Of a stretch of 64,000 nt of DNA, positions 10,501 through 19,129 are shown piece by piece. The position numbers were made by a program, and so were the translations under genes. Numbering within the stretch: position 1 is the stretch's first letter; each line of letters starts with the position of its first letter. The notes under the pieces were generated by a model. The model saw nothing but the letters and a program-made list of their open reading frames with translations. It was not told the origin of the DNA and made no database searches. Source of the stretch: UBA1845 sp002338715 (GTDB lineage: Bacteria; Planctomycetota; Phycisphaerae; UBA1845); NCBI GenBank assembly GCA_035344155.1, contig DAORAL010000004.1, positions 124,001-188,000 of the forward strand. The letters run 5' to 3'.

Positions 10501-13234
10501 CGGTGCGGCTGAAGTCTGGGAATGGGACGATGACGATCCCAGCGGCGGCGCGGTTGAACCGAACTACGGTTTGCTGCGATTCGGCAACATCTTTGGTGCG
10601 GGTCCGGGACTCATACCTGCCGGTTCGCAAATCGTGTCGGCGACGCTGACTTACACTGTTTTCGACGAAGGCTTTACCGCATCTGTTCGTGAAGTGCTCG
10701 TCGACTGGGACGAAGCCGACAACCTCACCGACGTGTGTGGCGGTACTTGTTCTGAAGGGGTTGAATACGGCGCGGCCGAGGTTGCTTCGGCGATCGGGCC
10801 GGTTGGTACGCATACAGCCGACGTCACCGCGAGTTTGCAGGCCTGGTCAGACAATCCCGCGAACAACTTCGGTTGGTTCTTCATCTCGCAGACCGGCGTC
10901 GGAACTGGCGGTGGTGTGCAGGTTCGTTCGAGCGAATATGTTGCAGCGCCCTCCGAGAGACCGAAGCTGACGATTGAGTACGTTGCCGGCTGCGATACGT
11001 CCGCCGACTGCGACGACGGCAACGATTGCACCGACGATCTCTGCAACACGAGCGGTTTCTGCGAATACAGCAACAACACCGATCCGTGTGATGACGGCGA
11101 CTTCTGCACCGAGTCGGACACGTGTTCGGGTGGTGCTTGCACTGGTTCGCCGGTCGATTGCGGTGCGCAGATTTGCAACCCGGCTGACGGCGCGTGCGTT
11201 GACTGCCTGTCTGCCGCCGATTGCGATAACGGCGACGTGTGCGATGGGGCGGAAAGCTGCGTTGGCAACACCTGCCAAGTCGGTACACCGCTCGATTGCG
11301 ACGATGGTGTCGCATGCACCGATGACTCGTGCGATTCGGTCGACGGTTGCATGAACGTCGACAACTGCACGGCTGGTCAGTTCTGCAACGTCAACACCGG
11401 GTTCTGCGAAGCCGGTCCGTTGTTTACCGCGTACAACGACATGAACCCGTCAACCGGTGACAGCAACGATACCAACGTGACTGAGCATGACTACAACACG
11501 GTCAACGGCGTCCTCGTGGATTACAACTCGGGTACACCGACGCCGGTCACGATTACCGGTTCGTTTGTCGGTGGTCTTGATGATGACTATCCGTCGAACG
11601 GTGGACAGGCCAATGGCGGCACCGATGCTGGTGATACATTCGGTCCGACCGGCGCGGTGATTGTCGACATGCTCAATACCATCGAACTCGATGACCCAAG
11701 TTGGGACAACGTGATTACGTTTGACAATCTTGACCCGACCAAGCGTTACGCAATAACGCTGTCGGCCAACCGCAACAATCCGGACTATTCCAACGCGCGC
11801 TATGCACGCGTGACCATCGAAGACGCTGACAGCTTTACCAATGACAGTTCAGCCGGCGTGGTGGTCAATGGTCCGGACTCGGTGTCGTTCAGCATTGGAT
11901 ACAACACGGTCAACGGTTACGTCGCCCGATGGACGAATGTCGTCGCATCGGATGGCAGTTTCTCGGTCAAGTCCGAATGGGACGATGGTCAGGGCAGCGG
12001 TGCAAGCAACACCAAGGGTTACGCGATGACCGCATTCAAGCTCGAAGAGTTTGCGAATACGTGTGGTATTGCGGGTGATTGTGACGACGGTTTGTATTGC
12101 AACGGCGCGGAAGATTGCGTCGGCGGAATCTGCGTAGCCGGTACTCCACCTTGTGGCGTTGGGGCGGCTGTCTGCAACGAGGACACCGACACGTGCGCCG
12201 TGCTCTGCGACTTGGATCTCGTTGACGAAGACTTCAACGCATACAGCGTTGGTCAGGATCCGACGGACTGGTACGACACCGCATCCGGCAGCGCAACGGT
12301 GGAAAGTGATTCGCTCTTTGACGTCAAACAGGTTGGCGGGGCACTCGTGCTCGGAACCGACTCGACCGACATCAACATCCATTCGCACTACGTCGGTGCG
12401 GGCGCGGAGAATTTCACGAGCATGATCTACACCGGCCGCATGCGTCTGACGAATGACAACGGCGGTATTGGCGTGACGTTCCTTTCCGGTTTTGCCGACA
12501 CGCCGACACCTGCATACGACTACCATCGTTTGCGTCGGGCAAACTTCGCTCCATCGGCGCGAACGTTCCAACTCGAACCGCCGGACGCCAATGGTTTGAC
12601 GGGCGATCTTGATTCCGGCGTCGATCCTGTGGTGAATACGTGGTATCGCTTCCGCATCGTGGTCGATGCAGATCAGCCGCAAGTTCGCATTCGCGCGAAT
12701 GTCTGGGAGGATGGTCAGCCCGAACCGGCTGGCTTCCAGATCGACGCGACGGATACCGGTGGACTGAACCGTACGATCGGAACGGTGGGCGTTTGGAGCA
12801 TGCTCGACGGCAGCAAATACTGGGATGACCTGAAGGTGGTCAACAATGTGCCCGATCTGCCGTGCGATGATGAAGACGCGTGCACAACCGACGACACCTG
12901 CGTCGATGGTGTTTGCATTGGAACGCTCGAAGACTGCGACGGGGACGGTGTTTGCGATCTCGAAGACAACTGTCCGACCGTACCGAACGCCGGACAGGAC
13001 CCAGCCGCGTGCAACGGACCGTTCGACTTCGACCATGACGGTGACGTCGATCTCGTTGACTTCGCGGTCGTCCACGATTGTCTCGGCGGTCCCGGTGAAC
13101 TGACGCCTCCGGGCGGATGCGCTCCCGGCGACTTCAGCACAGCCGACATCGACACCGATGGCGACGTCGATCTGGACGATTTCAGGCAGTTCCAGTCGGC
13201 ATTTACGGATGAGATCGTTTCGCCATGCGAGTAG
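7595..13234 (+). CDS. Giant secreted purple-acid-phosphatase-like protein with DNRLRE modules, Cys-rich repeats and dockerin-like C-terminus
   Basis: The ATG at 7595 has AGAAGGA 7 bases upstream and begins a signal peptide (cut after V-Q-A), preferred over the in-frame TTG at 7553. The 1879-residue product has a fibronectin-like purple acid phosphatase N-domain (about 38-130). The phosphatase core carries all five metal motifs: G-D-G-G-D (147), G-D-I-A-Y (179), G-N-H-E (213), W-H-H-P-P (307) and G-H-S-H-V-Y-E-R (351). Then come a LamG-like segment (about 476-715), two DNRLRE/CBM96-like modules (about 717-892 and 943-1133), Cys-rich repeats, an unidentified beta-rich domain (about 1276-1487) and a keto-disaccharide-hydrolase/LamG-like domain (about 1543-1750). 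A thrombospondin-3-like and dockerin-like tail closes it. It is likely an extracellular phosphomonoesterase releasing phosphate from organic matter. Its domain plan parallels the gene at 1415. Confidence 0.85.
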   Translation: MNGLFAIERFRCINSVLMAAALSVALFQVSEVQAAIVREPYLQQVTPDSITIVWRTDLASGTDSRVQYGVVEGVLNLEATATAVIPPSNANVRDHVVTISGLSTGTKYFYSVGTTSGGVEAGGTSEHYFVTAPTPGAGSNFTAWIVGDGGDNGANQAAVRDAMLAVTGSTPPDLFLHMGDIAYNNGTDSEFTNNHFGPYANILRHTVCYPTLGNHEGVNTVSGACWPLPCAPGATTGPYYEAHVLPTAGEAGGEPSGTEAYYSFDYANVHFVVLNSDQVSRSATGPMAEWLTADLAGTAQDWVIAYWHHPPYSKGTHDSDNAGDSGGRMVDMREVFLPILEAGGVDVVLSGHSHVYERSYLINGAYGYGSSPNFVTPSFATLDANGNIIDAGDGDPAGDGAYVKQSGLSANNGAVYVVAGHGGRSVGSSGNHPVMIAGDVNFGSCLLNVQGNTLTLRNIRDDQTVTDTFSIVKGLCEDFEAGFTLGLPVGDNADWFDDGGGPVVTAGIGVGGSVGLAPSPNIFTWTANPFDWTSKTLAGVVIQLDLQTDATGVLDDDRVGWMISDASVDSDFIFGVQVDPSGGSDDGDPAGSTRLEGYWDAVINVDEDHRPFIDSVAGNLNPDTFYRLRGEFTRISATSARVDASLTELDASGNPLPGPPVLSGTIVDTSLLGADAPDPAYFTGPIWPGFKNHSGSPANADNACFELFETNFVPIVATFQQGQNGYSSNVDTFLDSGNTGANNANNSTLVVDLSPERHILMRFDDIFGTNSGQIPTNAEILSATLTVQITNSSPGVGAGLYRMLQPWNDTDSWSTWSGGIQNDGVEAEVAADTSGSSDVGPYELDVTSSLEAWVANPSSNHGWAWLPPGADNSWQMDSAEGATPPELRVVYHVVCGDDAECDDGDPCTTDTCNVGTCSNEPVVCGVGEVCNEATGGCALTSTIMFQEGADAYAGTQDTFLQVAAPGNVNGAAEVWEWDDDDPSGGAVEPNYGLLRFGNIFGAGPGLIPAGSQIVSATLTYTVFDEGFTASVREVLVDWDEADNLTDVCGGTCSEGVEYGAAEVASAIGPVGTHTADVTASLQAWSDNPANNFGWFFISQTGVGTGGGVQVRSSEYVAAPSERPKLTIEYVAGCDTSADCDDGNDCTDDLCNTSGFCEYSNNTDPCDDGDFCTESDTCSGGACTGSPVDCGAQICNPADGACVDCLSAADCDNGDVCDGAESCVGNTCQVGTPLDCDDGVACTDDSCDSVDGCMNVDNCTAGQFCNVNTGFCEAGPLFTAYNDMNPSTGDSNDTNVTEHDYNTVNGVLVDYNSGTPTPVTITGSFVGGLDDDYPSNGGQANGGTDAGDTFGPTGAVIVDMLNTIELDDPSWDNVITFDNLDPTKRYAITLSANRNNPDYSNARYARVTIEDADSFTNDSSAGVVVNGPDSVSFSIGYNTVNGYVARWTNVVASDGSFSVKSEWDDGQGSGASNTKGYAMTAFKLEEFANTCGIAGDCDDGLYCNGAEDCVGGICVAGTPPCGVGAAVCNEDTDTCAVLCDLDLVDEDFNAYSVGQDPTDWYDTASGSATVESDSLFDVKQVGGALVLGTDSTDINIHSHYVGAGAENFTSMIYTGRMRLTNDNGGIGVTFLSGFADTPTPAYDYHRLRRANFAPSARTFQLEPPDANGLTGDLDSGVDPVVNTWYRFRIVVDADQPQVRIRANVWEDGQPEPAGFQIDATDTGGLNRTIGTVGVWSMLDGSKYWDDLKVVNNVPDLPCDDEDACTTDDTCVDGVCIGTLEDCDGDGVCDLEDNCPTVPNAGQDPAACNGPFDFDHDGDVDLVDFAVVHDCLGGPGELTPPGGCAPGDFSTADIDTDGDVDLDDFRQFQSAFTDEIVSPCE

Positions 13235-13251
13235 CAATCTTCGAGATTGCT
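13233..13251 (+). terminator. Possible hairpin terminator without U-tract
   Basis: AGCAATCT-TCG-AGATTGCT is a perfect 8-base stem overlapping the stop codon of the giant phosphatase gene. No T-run follows, so it could be an mRNA 3'-end stabiliser or a weak terminator. Confidence 0.3.
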
Positions 13252-13288
13252 GAATGACATAGCCCGACGGTAGGTGTAGGCTATTGGT

Positions 13289-14122
13289 ATGATGCGAATC
13301 GCAAACAACCTGCGAGAAGCACCTGCCGTCATCGGCATCGCAATGTTGTCCATATTTCTTGGCGCTGCAGGATGCGCGAAGGAAGACAATTCAAAGAATG
13401 AACCACTGCCGGTCAAGGTGAGTTGGCCGGCAGTGGCACCCTCTGCCCTTCATGTGAGATTCGTGCACAGCCTTGGTTATGGCGGAGCGCGACTCGACCT
13501 CAACAGCAATGGTACGTTCAAGTACTCCGACGGATGCTGCATGATCGAACAAGAAGGATCGGGGACGTACACCATTGAATCGGGCGTCGTGGTTCTTGAG
13601 TCGGACGAGAGTGGGCCAAGCGAAACCACGAAAGAGACGTTTCCCAAGGCGACCAACATCGACTGGAAACCGAGGCGACTTGCGCCGATTGTTTGGGATC
13701 AACGCCTCTACTTGATTGATGAAGACAAGGTCATTGAATTCTGCAATCAGATAAACGCTGGTTTTGAACCTTGCAGAATGTTTATGTACGCATCATTTTT
13801 CCTGCGCGATCAGGATTGGGAAAATCCAGCGAGCGGCAAGCCGAACCTGCCCCCGAACTACGCTGAGTATTTGGTGGACGAACCGCTGGAAGCGAAAGTG
13901 GTGAGTCAGCGCGAGTACAAACTGACGATCAACAAAGGCTATGACGATGGCGTCCGACTCGGGATGCGGATGTATGCCGACTCCAATGGCGTGGTGTGTT
14001 TCCCGTCCGGCATCGAGGTCGTCAAAGTCGAAGATTCCAGCGCAGCCGCAGAGGTGCGATGGGGTCGCTGGCCCATGGCTGGCGAAGCCGTCTACCTTCG
14101 GCCTAAGTCTCCGAAAGACTAA
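13289..14122 (+). CDS. Lipoprotein of unknown function
   Basis: A 277-residue protein with a hydrophobic N-terminus ending in G-A-A-G-C (Cys29), a lipobox. After a short linker there are beta-rich segments: F-K-Y-S-D-G-C-C-M-I at about 80 with Y-T-I-E-S-G-V-V-V-L reads like a calycin-type or copper-resistance-type small barrel. Near the C-terminus (about 205-270) an O-B-like stretch V-S-Q-R-E-Y-K-L-T-I-N-K-G and G-V-R-L-G-M-R-M-Y resembles the small beta domains seen in peptidoglycan or pilus-assembly proteins. No enzyme motif is visible. It follows the phosphatase gene by 54 bases with only a weak AGG before the ATG. Confidence 0.7.
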   Translation: MMRIANNLREAPAVIGIAMLSIFLGAAGCAKEDNSKNEPLPVKVSWPAVAPSALHVRFVHSLGYGGARLDLNSNGTFKYSDGCCMIEQEGSGTYTIESGVVVLESDESGPSETTKETFPKATNIDWKPRRLAPIVWDQRLYLIDEDKVIEFCNQINAGFEPCRMFMYASFFLRDQDWENPASGKPNLPPNYAEYLVDEPLEAKVVSQREYKLTINKGYDDGVRLGMRMYADSNGVVCFPSGIEVVKVEDSSAAAEVRWGRWPMAGEAVYLRPKSPKD

Positions 14123-14455
14123 GCCATTGCGCCGCACCCCATTGGGGGGCGAACCATTCCAATCACCATCCGATAACCCGCGCAACAACCAACCCGCCTT
14201 TAATTTCACAGCATTCACGCTAGTAAACTAGGCATTTTGGAGAGACGCCGTAACTTCATCGCTCGCAGTGTTTTGCGAGACGGTGCAATTCATTTGTTTC
14301 CATCGCCGCCCATCATTAAGATGTTCTATCGGACGCGGGTTCCTCGATTCTCCTATGAGAATTGACCGCGTCGCCCCTCGCAGGAATAAAGAAGCAACAA
14401 GAGGGATTTGTTCCCAGATGATGCTGGAGCGTCGTCGCGAGGAGGGACAAGGAGC
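14123..14455. other. Intergenic region between two lipoprotein genes
   Basis: About 330 bases without a supported gene. A short palindrome CTAGTAAACTAG lies near 14219. A strong GGAGGGACAAGGAGC ribosome binding region sits at the right end before the ATG triplet at 14456. No convincing promoter pair was found. Confidence 0.4.
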
Positions 14456-15262
14456 ATGATGATGCGCATAAAGAGTGTGCACGCACGTTGTTTATTCGGA
14501 ATGTTGGCGATTGGCGCGATGACCGCCGCCCCAGGTTGCGGATACACGCCGCCGGAAGTCGAAAAATCGCCAAGCCCACGCACCGATGGGTCCGTTCAAG
14601 TCTGCGACAAAGCCCCATTGCCTGAAGATGCGCTCACGTTGGTCGTTCTTGATTGGGATGGCGGTCAGAGTCCGCTCGTCCGCGACAAGGTGCTGACCGG
14701 ATTCGACGTGGGTTCGCTCGACATCGCCGAGGCGAAGTCCATTACTCAAGAAGAGTTCGAAACGATCGTTCTTGATCGCGTTCGTGAAATCCTCTGCGTG
14801 CTCGATCCGATGGATGTGGCTGTCATCATTGGCGACGGTGCCGACTATCAGGACTCGACCGTGGTCCACATCACCGGAGACGCGCCGGCCAACGATGCGA
14901 AGCAGATCGGTCAATCCCATTTCGACCTGTGCAATGAACATCTGGATGACTCCAGTGTGATCTGGGGCGGTGCGTTGGCCACCCGCGTCAAATCGGCGAC
15001 CCTTGATGAGTGGGTGAACGCATTTGCAAACACCATCGCCCATGAAACGGGGCACACGCTGGGATTCTTCCATCCCGATCCCGATGCGGTGGAGCGGCTG
15101 CTGCTGACGCCGTCATCGGAAATCATGCGGGCCAACACCACGACCGAAGAATTGCTCAAACCACAGGCGTTCCTGCTTGATCAGGACACCTGCCCGGGCG
15201 GTGTTGGTGTTGGCGATACGTCGTACCGCGTGACCGGTGGCGTGCCCTACGAGTTGGAGTAG
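14456..15262 (+). CDS. Lipoprotein with metzincin-type zinc metalloprotease motif
   Basis: Three consecutive ATGs start at 14456, just after an excellent GGAGG/AAGGAG ribosome binding region; the first gives 268 residues. The N-terminus has a lipobox-like A-A-P-G-C (Cys28), so the protein should be lipid-anchored outside the cytoplasm. Residues 196-206 read H-E-T-G-H-T-L-G-F-F-H, an exact HExxHxxGxxH zinc motif of the metzincin clan. The preceding A-N-T-I-A-H-E and the upstream V-A-V-I-I-G-D strand fit an archaemetzincin- or matrixin-like fold. Substrate and family within the clan are not clear. The zinc site is seen directly; protease activity is inference. Confidence 0.8.
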   Translation: MMMRIKSVHARCLFGMLAIGAMTAAPGCGYTPPEVEKSPSPRTDGSVQVCDKAPLPEDALTLVVLDWDGGQSPLVRDKVLTGFDVGSLDIAEAKSITQEEFETIVLDRVREILCVLDPMDVAVIIGDGADYQDSTVVHITGDAPANDAKQIGQSHFDLCNEHLDDSSVIWGGALATRVKSATLDEWVNAFANTIAHETGHTLGFFHPDPDAVERLLLTPSSEIMRANTTTEELLKPQAFLLDQDTCPGGVGVGDTSYRVTGGVPYELE

Positions 15263-15409
15263 ACGCTGTTAATAGTGGTGCGGCTTGTATCGCGCCGATT
15301 CAAAATGCGTCTTCCGATTTGATCCTCTTACAATTCCTGCTAGGTTACCCGCGAAAGCTGCGTGTCGTTCGCTTGCTTGATCGTTGCTTCTGCGGAGATC
15401 TGTACTTTC

Positions 15410-18364
15410 ATGGCCGGAAGGAAGATCAATTGGCGCGTTTGCGTCCGGGCGACCGGCGACGAATACGACGCAAAAGGTCGCGATGCCCTGACCGAACTGC
15501 ACCACCTCGGCTTTGATGAAGTCACTTCTGTTCAAACCACCCGTATCTATGAATTCTGCGGTTCGCTGTCGCGCGAACAGATCGCGGTTCTTTGCGATCG
15601 GCTGTTCGTCAACCCGGCGATCGAGTCGGCGTCCGTTGAGGCGGTGATCGATTGGCCCGAATCGAATGCGCCGATGGTGGAGGTTCACTTCCAACCGGGG
15701 GTGATGGACCCGGTGGCGCTCAGTGCGCTGCAAGCCGCCAACGATTTGCTTCTGGCGGACCGGGCAGCGTCGGATCGGCCCATCGAGCTGATCCAAACGG
15801 CGTGGCGATACGAAATCGCGGGCGCTACCAAGCTGAATCGCATCGAAGCAATGGCGCAGAGCGCGTTGGCCAACGCCTGCGTCGAGCGGGTATTCGTCAA
15901 GGCGTTCGATCGTTGCGATGTGTTGCCGACCGACTTCGCCATTCCGCCCGTTGTGGATTTTGAGTTGGTAACGGTTGAGTTGGTCGGCAAGGATGACGAC
16001 GCGCTCACCGCGATTTCAAAGCAGGGGCGATTGTTTCTGTCGACGCAGGAAATGCAGGCGATACAGCAGCATTATCAAACGCTGGGTCGCAACCCCACCG
16101 ACATCGAACTCGAAACCATCGCCCAGACCTGGTCGGAACATTGCGTTCACAAAACGCTCAAGAGCGCAGTCGAATACAAAGGTCGCGCGTTCGGCGCTGA
16201 AAGTACGTCGGATGACAATGTCGAGCAGCGTTACGACAACCTTCTCGTCGATACAATCGCCCGCGCCACCCGCGAACTAAACCGCGACTGGTGCCTGTCG
16301 GTATTTGAAGACAATGCCGGGGTGGTCGCGTTCGACGAAGACAATGGCATCGCATTCAAGGTCGAAACGCACAACCATCCATCCGCGATCGAGCCGTACG
16401 GTGGTGCTGCAACGGGCGTCGGTGGATGCGTTCGCGATATTCTCGGTTGCGGACTTGGTGCGAAACCCATCGCCAACACGGATGTTTTTTGCGTGGCTCA
16501 GCCCGACTGGGATTCGAATCGCCTGCCCAACGGCGTGTTGCACCCGCGGCGCATCTTGCGCGGGATCATTTCGGGCGTGCGCGATTATGGCAATCGCATG
16601 GGTATTCCAACCGTCGCGGGAAGTTTGCACTTCGACGAGCGGTACCTGGCCAACCCGTTGGTGTTCGTCGGGTCGGTGGGCATCATCCCGCGCAAGCACA
16701 TCGCCAAAGCACCGCAAGCCGGTGATCGCGTGGTCGTCGTGGGTGGTCGAACCGGGCGCGACGGCATCGGTGGGGCGACGTTCTCATCGGGCGAACTGAC
16801 CGATTCGCATGCCGACGAATTCGCCCATGCCGTGCAGATCGGTAACGCCATCGAAGAAAAGAAAGTGCAGGACGCGCTGCTGCGGGCCCGCGATCACGAA
16901 AGCGGTTGCCTGTACTCGGCGGTGACGGACTGTGGCGCGGGCGGACTCAGTAGCGCCGTTGGCGAGATGGCCGAACACCTCGGGGCGACGGTTCAACTCG
17001 AAAACGTCCCACTGAAATATTCCGGACTGCGCTACAACGAAATCTGGTTGTCGGAAGCGCAGGAACGCATGGTGCTTTCGGTTCCGCCGGCGAAGATGGA
17101 CGCGCTGCGCGAGGTGTTTGAGCGCGAAAGCGTTGAGGTGGCTGACATCGGCGAATTCAACGACAGCGGTACGCTCGAACTTCGCTTCAATGACGATCAG
17201 GTGGGGCGACTCGAACTGAATTTCATGCACAACGGCGTGCCGAAAACGACGCGCGTCGCCCGTTGGCATGGTCCGCCCGAAGGCGTCGCGCCGGCGAACC
17301 CGACGCCGATCACGCCGCAAAACGCCGAAGAAATCATGCTGTCCAAACTCGCTTCGATCGATTCGTGTTCGCGCGAGCCGATCTTTCGCCAATACGATTT
17401 TGAGGTGCAGGGCGGTAGCGTGATCAAACCGACGGTTGGCGTCGGTGAAGGTCCGTCGGATGCAGCCGTCATCACGCCGAGGCTTGATTCGAACCGTGGT
17501 GTGGCGATTGGCATGGGGTTGTGCAGCGACCGCGTCGAGCCCGATCCGTACTGGATGGCCGTCCGCTCGATCGACGAAGCGATTCGCAACCTTGTGTGCG
17601 TGGGAGCAGACCCGTCGCGCATTGCCATCCTCGATAACTTCTGCTGGGGCGGGTGCGCCGACGAAACGGCGATGGGTGCGCTCGTGCGGGCGTGTCAGGG
17701 GTGCCACGATGCGGCACTGGCGTACAAGACGCCGTTCATCTCCGGCAAGGATTCGCTCAACAACCAGTTCTCGCTCTCGCCCGAAGATGCCGAGCGATTG
17801 AACCTCCCCAAAACCATCGCCATCCCGCCGACGCTGCTGGTCAGCGGCATCGGGCATATCGAAGATGTTCGCAAGTGTGTGACGTCGGATTTGAAGAGGG
17901 TGGATGAATATATCGTCGCCGTGGTATTCGATTGGGAATCGCCGGACCTCGAACAGTTTGCCAAGACTCACGCGGCTGTGGCAAATATGATTCGTCAAGG
18001 CGATGTCCTGGCTTGCCATGACTTTGGTGAAGATGGCATCGCCTGCGCCCTGGCCGAGATGTGCATCGGAGGCAATAGAGGTGCGAACCTGATGCTGCAA
18101 GACACGTGCAAGGACACGTTGAATCAGCTCTTTGGCGGTAAGCACACTGGCTACGTCATGCAAGTCCGCGAACCGATAAATCCTGCGAACATGGATGCAG
18201 TCGAAGAACTGACATGGACGCTCGATCTTTGGGGGCGGCCCAATGACAAACGGCTCAGGCTTGATATGTACGGCGACATCTTAATTGACGTTGAAATCTC
18301 AACATTAAAGCACTTGTGGCGCAACGGTCTGCGCCGTGATTTGGGAGGACGCGTCGATGGGTAA
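15410..18364 (+). CDS. purL: Phosphoribosylformylglycinamidine synthase, fused PurS-PurS-PurL
   Basis: Catalyses the ATP-dependent conversion of FGAR to FGAM in purine synthesis, with ammonia supplied by PurQ. The 984-residue product opens with two PurS-like domains (about 5-82 and 85-180; the second has V-E-V-H-F-Q-P-G-V-M-D-P). A PurL body follows: W-S-E-H-C-V-H-K-T (about 240), V-E-T-H-N-H-P-S-A (about 317), G-A-A-T-G-V-G-G-C-V-R-D, and T-D-C-G-A-G-G-L (about 505). The second AIRS-like half has G-S-V-I-K-P-T-V-G-V-G-E-G-P-S-D. In many bacteria PurS is a separate small protein; here it is part of the same chain. The ATG at 15410 has a GGAG 12 bases upstream; an in-frame GTG at 15362 is an alternative. 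The stop overlaps purQ by 8 bases. Confidence 0.92.
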   Translation: MAGRKINWRVCVRATGDEYDAKGRDALTELHHLGFDEVTSVQTTRIYEFCGSLSREQIAVLCDRLFVNPAIESASVEAVIDWPESNAPMVEVHFQPGVMDPVALSALQAANDLLLADRAASDRPIELIQTAWRYEIAGATKLNRIEAMAQSALANACVERVFVKAFDRCDVLPTDFAIPPVVDFELVTVELVGKDDDALTAISKQGRLFLSTQEMQAIQQHYQTLGRNPTDIELETIAQTWSEHCVHKTLKSAVEYKGRAFGAESTSDDNVEQRYDNLLVDTIARATRELNRDWCLSVFEDNAGVVAFDEDNGIAFKVETHNHPSAIEPYGGAATGVGGCVRDILGCGLGAKPIANTDVFCVAQPDWDSNRLPNGVLHPRRILRGIISGVRDYGNRMGIPTVAGSLHFDERYLANPLVFVGSVGIIPRKHIAKAPQAGDRVVVVGGRTGRDGIGGATFSSGELTDSHADEFAHAVQIGNAIEEKKVQDALLRARDHESGCLYSAVTDCGAGGLSSAVGEMAEHLGATVQLENVPLKYSGLRYNEIWLSEAQERMVLSVPPAKMDALREVFERESVEVADIGEFNDSGTLELRFNDDQVGRLELNFMHNGVPKTTRVARWHGPPEGVAPANPTPITPQNAEEIMLSKLASIDSCSREPIFRQYDFEVQGGSVIKPTVGVGEGPSDAAVITPRLDSNRGVAIGMGLCSDRVEPDPYWMAVRSIDEAIRNLVCVGADPSRIAILDNFCWGGCADETAMGALVRACQGCHDAALAYKTPFISGKDSLNNQFSLSPEDAERLNLPKTIAIPPTLLVSGIGHIEDVRKCVTSDLKRVDEYIVAVVFDWESPDLEQFAKTHAAVANMIRQGDVLACHDFGEDGIACALAEMCIGGNRGANLMLQDTCKDTLNQLFGGKHTGYVMQVREPINPANMDAVEELTWTLDLWGRPNDKRLRLDMYGDILIDVEISTLKHLWRNGLRRDLGGRVDG

Positions 18365-19106
18365 ACCGCGTGTGGCGATCTTAAGGTCGGCTGGCATCAA
18401 CTGTGACGAGGAGACGGTCTTCGCGTGGAACCTTGCTGGTGCGGATGCATCGCTTGTTCACCTTGACGATGTTGTGGCGATGCCGGCGCGCGTGGATGAG
18501 TACGATATCCTCACCCTTCCCGGCGGGTTCAGCTTTGGCGATGACATTTCTGCCGGCGCGATTTTTGCGAGTCGCATTGGCCAAGCGCTTTCTGATGCGA
18601 TTCGCCGACTCGTGGATCGCGGCGGACTCGTGCTGGGCATCTGCAACGGTTTTCAGGTACTCGTCAAATCCGGGTTGCTCAATGTCGGCGTTGCCGATAC
18701 CGCTTGTAGCCTCACGATCAACACTTCGGGCCGATTCACCTGTCGATGGATTACGGTGCGCACGGATGCGGACCACTGCGCGTTTCTCGAACCGGACCGT
18801 TCGTATTTTCTACCAATCGCACATGCCGAAGGGCGCTTCGTTTATTCCAAATTGAGCGAAGGAACCTGGGACCCAATTGCGCTTCGCTACACCGAGGGCG
18901 TCGAACGCATCGGCCCCATCAATCCCAATGGCAGCGCCGACGACATCGCCGCGATCACCGACGCCACGGGCCGCATCATGGGCTTGATGCCGCACCCCGA
19001 ACGCTATGTCCGCCACACGCAGCACCCGTTCTGGACCACACTTCCCGAAGTCGCCGAGCCCGACGGTTTGGCGATTTTCCGCACTGCGGTTAAAAACGTC
19101 GGCTGA
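18357..19106 (+). CDS. purQ: Phosphoribosylformylglycinamidine synthase, glutaminase subunit PurQ
   Basis: Class I glutamine amidotransferase that hydrolyses glutamine and passes ammonia to PurL. The 249-residue protein starts M-G-K-P-R-V-A-I-L-R-S-A-G-I-N-C-D, the usual PurQ N-terminus. The nucleophile elbow is G-I-C-N-G-F-Q (Cys96), and the other catalytic residues lie in M-P-H-P-E-R-Y (His213, Glu215). H-A-E-G-R-F at about 156 is also a PurQ hallmark. GGGAGGA precedes the ATG, which lies inside the end of purL (8-base overlap), so the two subunits are translationally coupled. The antiporter gene follows after 23 bases. Confidence 0.95.
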   Translation: MGKPRVAILRSAGINCDEETVFAWNLAGADASLVHLDDVVAMPARVDEYDILTLPGGFSFGDDISAGAIFASRIGQALSDAIRRLVDRGGLVLGICNGFQVLVKSGLLNVGVADTACSLTINTSGRFTCRWITVRTDADHCAFLEPDRSYFLPIAHAEGRFVYSKLSEGTWDPIALRYTEGVERIGPINPNGSADDIAAITDATGRIMGLMPHPERYVRHTQHPFWTTLPEVAEPDGLAIFRTAVKNVG

Positions 19107-19129
19107 CCCCTACCATCGGGAGCCTGACA

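Noticed and set aside
11849..13237. 462-codon open frame on the reverse strand
   Set aside because: Lies wholly opposite the giant phosphatase gene, whose forward frame has clear domains; the reverse product is V/D/R-rich without motifs. A by-product of high-GC codon use.
16784..18163. 459-codon reverse open frame
   Set aside because: Antisense to the PurL core; no recognisable protein features.
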